Shown here piece after piece: positions 63,126-64,000 of a stretch of 64,000 bases of DNA. Below the pieces are notes generated by a model. That model saw only the letters and a program-made list of their open reading frames with translations, did not search any database and had not been told where the DNA came from. Made by a program: the position numbers and the translations under genes. Location: contig CALWSU010000009.1 in the NCBI GenBank assembly GCA_944384295.1, positions 1-64,000 of the forward strand. The letters run 5' to 3'. This DNA is from an uncultured Lachnospiraceae bacterium (lineage in GTDB: Bacteria > Bacillota > Clostridia > Lachnospirales > Anaerotignaceae). How positions within the stretch are numbered: position 1 is the stretch's first letter; every line of letters starts with the position of its first letter.

Positions 63126-63662
63126 TCAGCCTACACCAAACACATACCGCACCAACACCAGCGCAATCCATACTCCTGTAAAATTGGCTACCAATGCACA
63201 AAATAAAGTATGTCTTGTTTTTGTGATATGTACGGACAAAAAATATAAACTCATGGTATAAAACACAGTTTCGGTGCAGCACATCATCACAGACGATACA
63301 CGCCCGACGAAAGAATCCGGTCCATATGTGGCGAAAATATCCGTCAAAAGCCCCACAGCCGCAGAGGAAGATACCAGACGTACCAATGTCAATGGCGCTA
63401 AAGCCGCCGGAAATCCAAAAGCAGTTTCTAAAGGTGTGAGCAATTTTGTCAAAAGTTCCAACAAGCCACCAGCGCGCAGCACTTCCACCCCTACCATCAG
63501 CCCAATCAAAGTCGGCAAAATCTCAACAACTGTTTGCAGCCCTTCCTTTGCGCCTTCCAAAAACGCCTCATATAAATTGACACGACGCAAACAGCCAAAC
63601 ACGACAATCAAAAGCACTGTCACAGGTATGATAAAATCAGAAATCACCAACAAAAGCCGCAT
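63126..63662 (-). CDS. spmB: Spore maturation protein B
   Basis: A 178-residue membrane protein of the nucleoside-recognition (Gate) type with about five helices (IIPVTVLLIVVFGCLRRVNLYEAFLEGAKEGL; LTLVRLVSSSAAVGLLTDIF; CCTETVFYTMSLYF). With SpmA it is needed for spore core dehydration and heat resistance. The ATG overlaps the spmA stop by one base (TGATG), behind AGGGAGGGGG. Confidence 0.95.
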   Translation of the reverse strand: MRLLLVISDFIIPVTVLLIVVFGCLRRVNLYEAFLEGAKEGLQTVVEILPTLIGLMVGVEVLRAGGLLELLTKLLTPLETAFGFPAALAPLTLVRLVSSSAAVGLLTDIFATYGPDSFVGRVSSVMMCCTETVFYTMSLYFLSVHITKTRHTLFCALVANFTGVWIALVLVRYVFGVG

Positions 63663-64000
63663 CAATGCCCCCTCCCTTCCAACAATTTGGCAAGCAGTAT
63701 GCCGACTATGGTTGTGACCAATGTCGCTACAATCCCAACGCCCATGATTTCCGCCGGCGCCGCAGAGCCATATTCCGCACGATAGGCAAGTATATTGACT
63801 GTAACCAATTGCAAAGATGACATATTGACCACCAAAAACATGCACATGGCATTGCTTGCCCTTCCTTCTTGTCGGTTCAATTTAGCCAGTTCCTGCATGG
63901 CAAGCAAACCCGCAGGCGTTGCCGCCCAGCCCAAACCCAAAAAATTTGCCGCAAAATTCGCCGCAATATATTTTCGTGCGGGGTGGGTACGGGGCACTTC
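63662..64000 (-). CDS. spmA: Spore maturation protein A, C-terminal part (cut by window edge)
   Basis: The last 112 residues of SpmA: VPRTHPARKYIAANFAANF, LGLGWAATPAGLLAMQEL, and CMFLVVNMSSLQLVTVNI. The N-terminal part lies beyond position 64000. Directly coupled to spmB. Confidence 0.95.
   Translation of the reverse strand, partial: EVPRTHPARKYIAANFAANFLGLGWAATPAGLLAMQELAKLNRQEGRASNAMCMFLVVNMSSLQLVTVNILAYRAEYGSAAPAEIMGVGIVATLVTTIVGILLAKLLEGRGH

Overview
The window looks like a chromosomal segment of a spore-forming, anaerobic, low-to-moderate GC Firmicute of class Clostridia. A Lachnospirales or Anaerotignum-like organism is my inference from gene content; no 16S sequence lies inside the window. 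The evidence is: sporulation genes (yqfC, yqfD, yqzL, bofA, spmA, spmB); anaerobic energy genes (pyruvate:ferredoxin oxidoreductase, pyruvate phosphate dikinase); strong AGGAGG-type ribosome binding sites with frequent GTG and TTG starts; and typical sigma-A promoters. There is no prophage, integrase, complete IS element or CRISPR array.

Layout. 1-460: the upstream control region of an rRNA operon that reads leftward out of the window, with three tandem near-identical promoters and a boxA-like leader. 0.5-8 kb: a Cache-GGDEF signalling protein, a hexapeptide acyltransferase, ppdK with a long leader, and a beta-CASP metallo-hydrolase, all leftward. 8.6-15.2 kb: orphan glgB, the rpsU-yqeY pair, and a three-gene ABC importer of the TrpXYZ type, followed by a 233-bp MITE-like element that sits in the importer's terminator T-tract. 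15.5-17.1 kb: a WG-repeat surface protein. 17.3-27.7 kb: a long housekeeping run, yqfC-yqfD-phoH-pgpH(yqfF)-ybeY-cdd-udg-unknown-era-yqzL-recO, then a glycine T-box controlling a single-chain GlyRS. This is the Bacillus era/recO cluster without dgkA but with a uracil-DNA glycosylase and an unknown gene added.

27.7-31.9 kb: a leftward three-gene operon of LRR protein, VWA/metallopeptidase-like protein and MoxR AAA ATPase, under one strong promoter. It is the best candidate here for a poorly described multi-protein system. 32-35.3 kb: two tRNA-Arg genes (CCT and CCG), a MarR-FUSC exporter pair, signal peptidase I and small proteins. 36-39.4 kb: a chemoreceptor with a G8 tract in its leader, and a CAP-domain secreted protein. 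39.8-43.3 kb: nifJ. 43.7-47.4 kb: an unknown Rossmann-like protein, then greA-lysS, with LysRS carrying an extra C-terminal tRNA-binding domain. 47.5-53.3 kb: DegV, a cysteine-free uracil-DNA glycosylase, rhomboid protease, a candidate small RNA with C-rich loops, bofA, a YaaL-like protein and CstA. 53.8-58.6 kb: a MarR-MFP-RND efflux operon. 58.7-61.0 kb: a TPP-riboswitch-controlled thiW plus a ThiM-ThiE fusion. 61.0-64 kb: tadA, an FG-GAP lipoprotein, spmB and the end of spmA.

Starts were moved inward from the longest possible frame wherever a clear ribosome binding site fixed a later codon. Promoter, terminator, operator and RNA calls come from reading the sequence by eye; no folding or database search was run.
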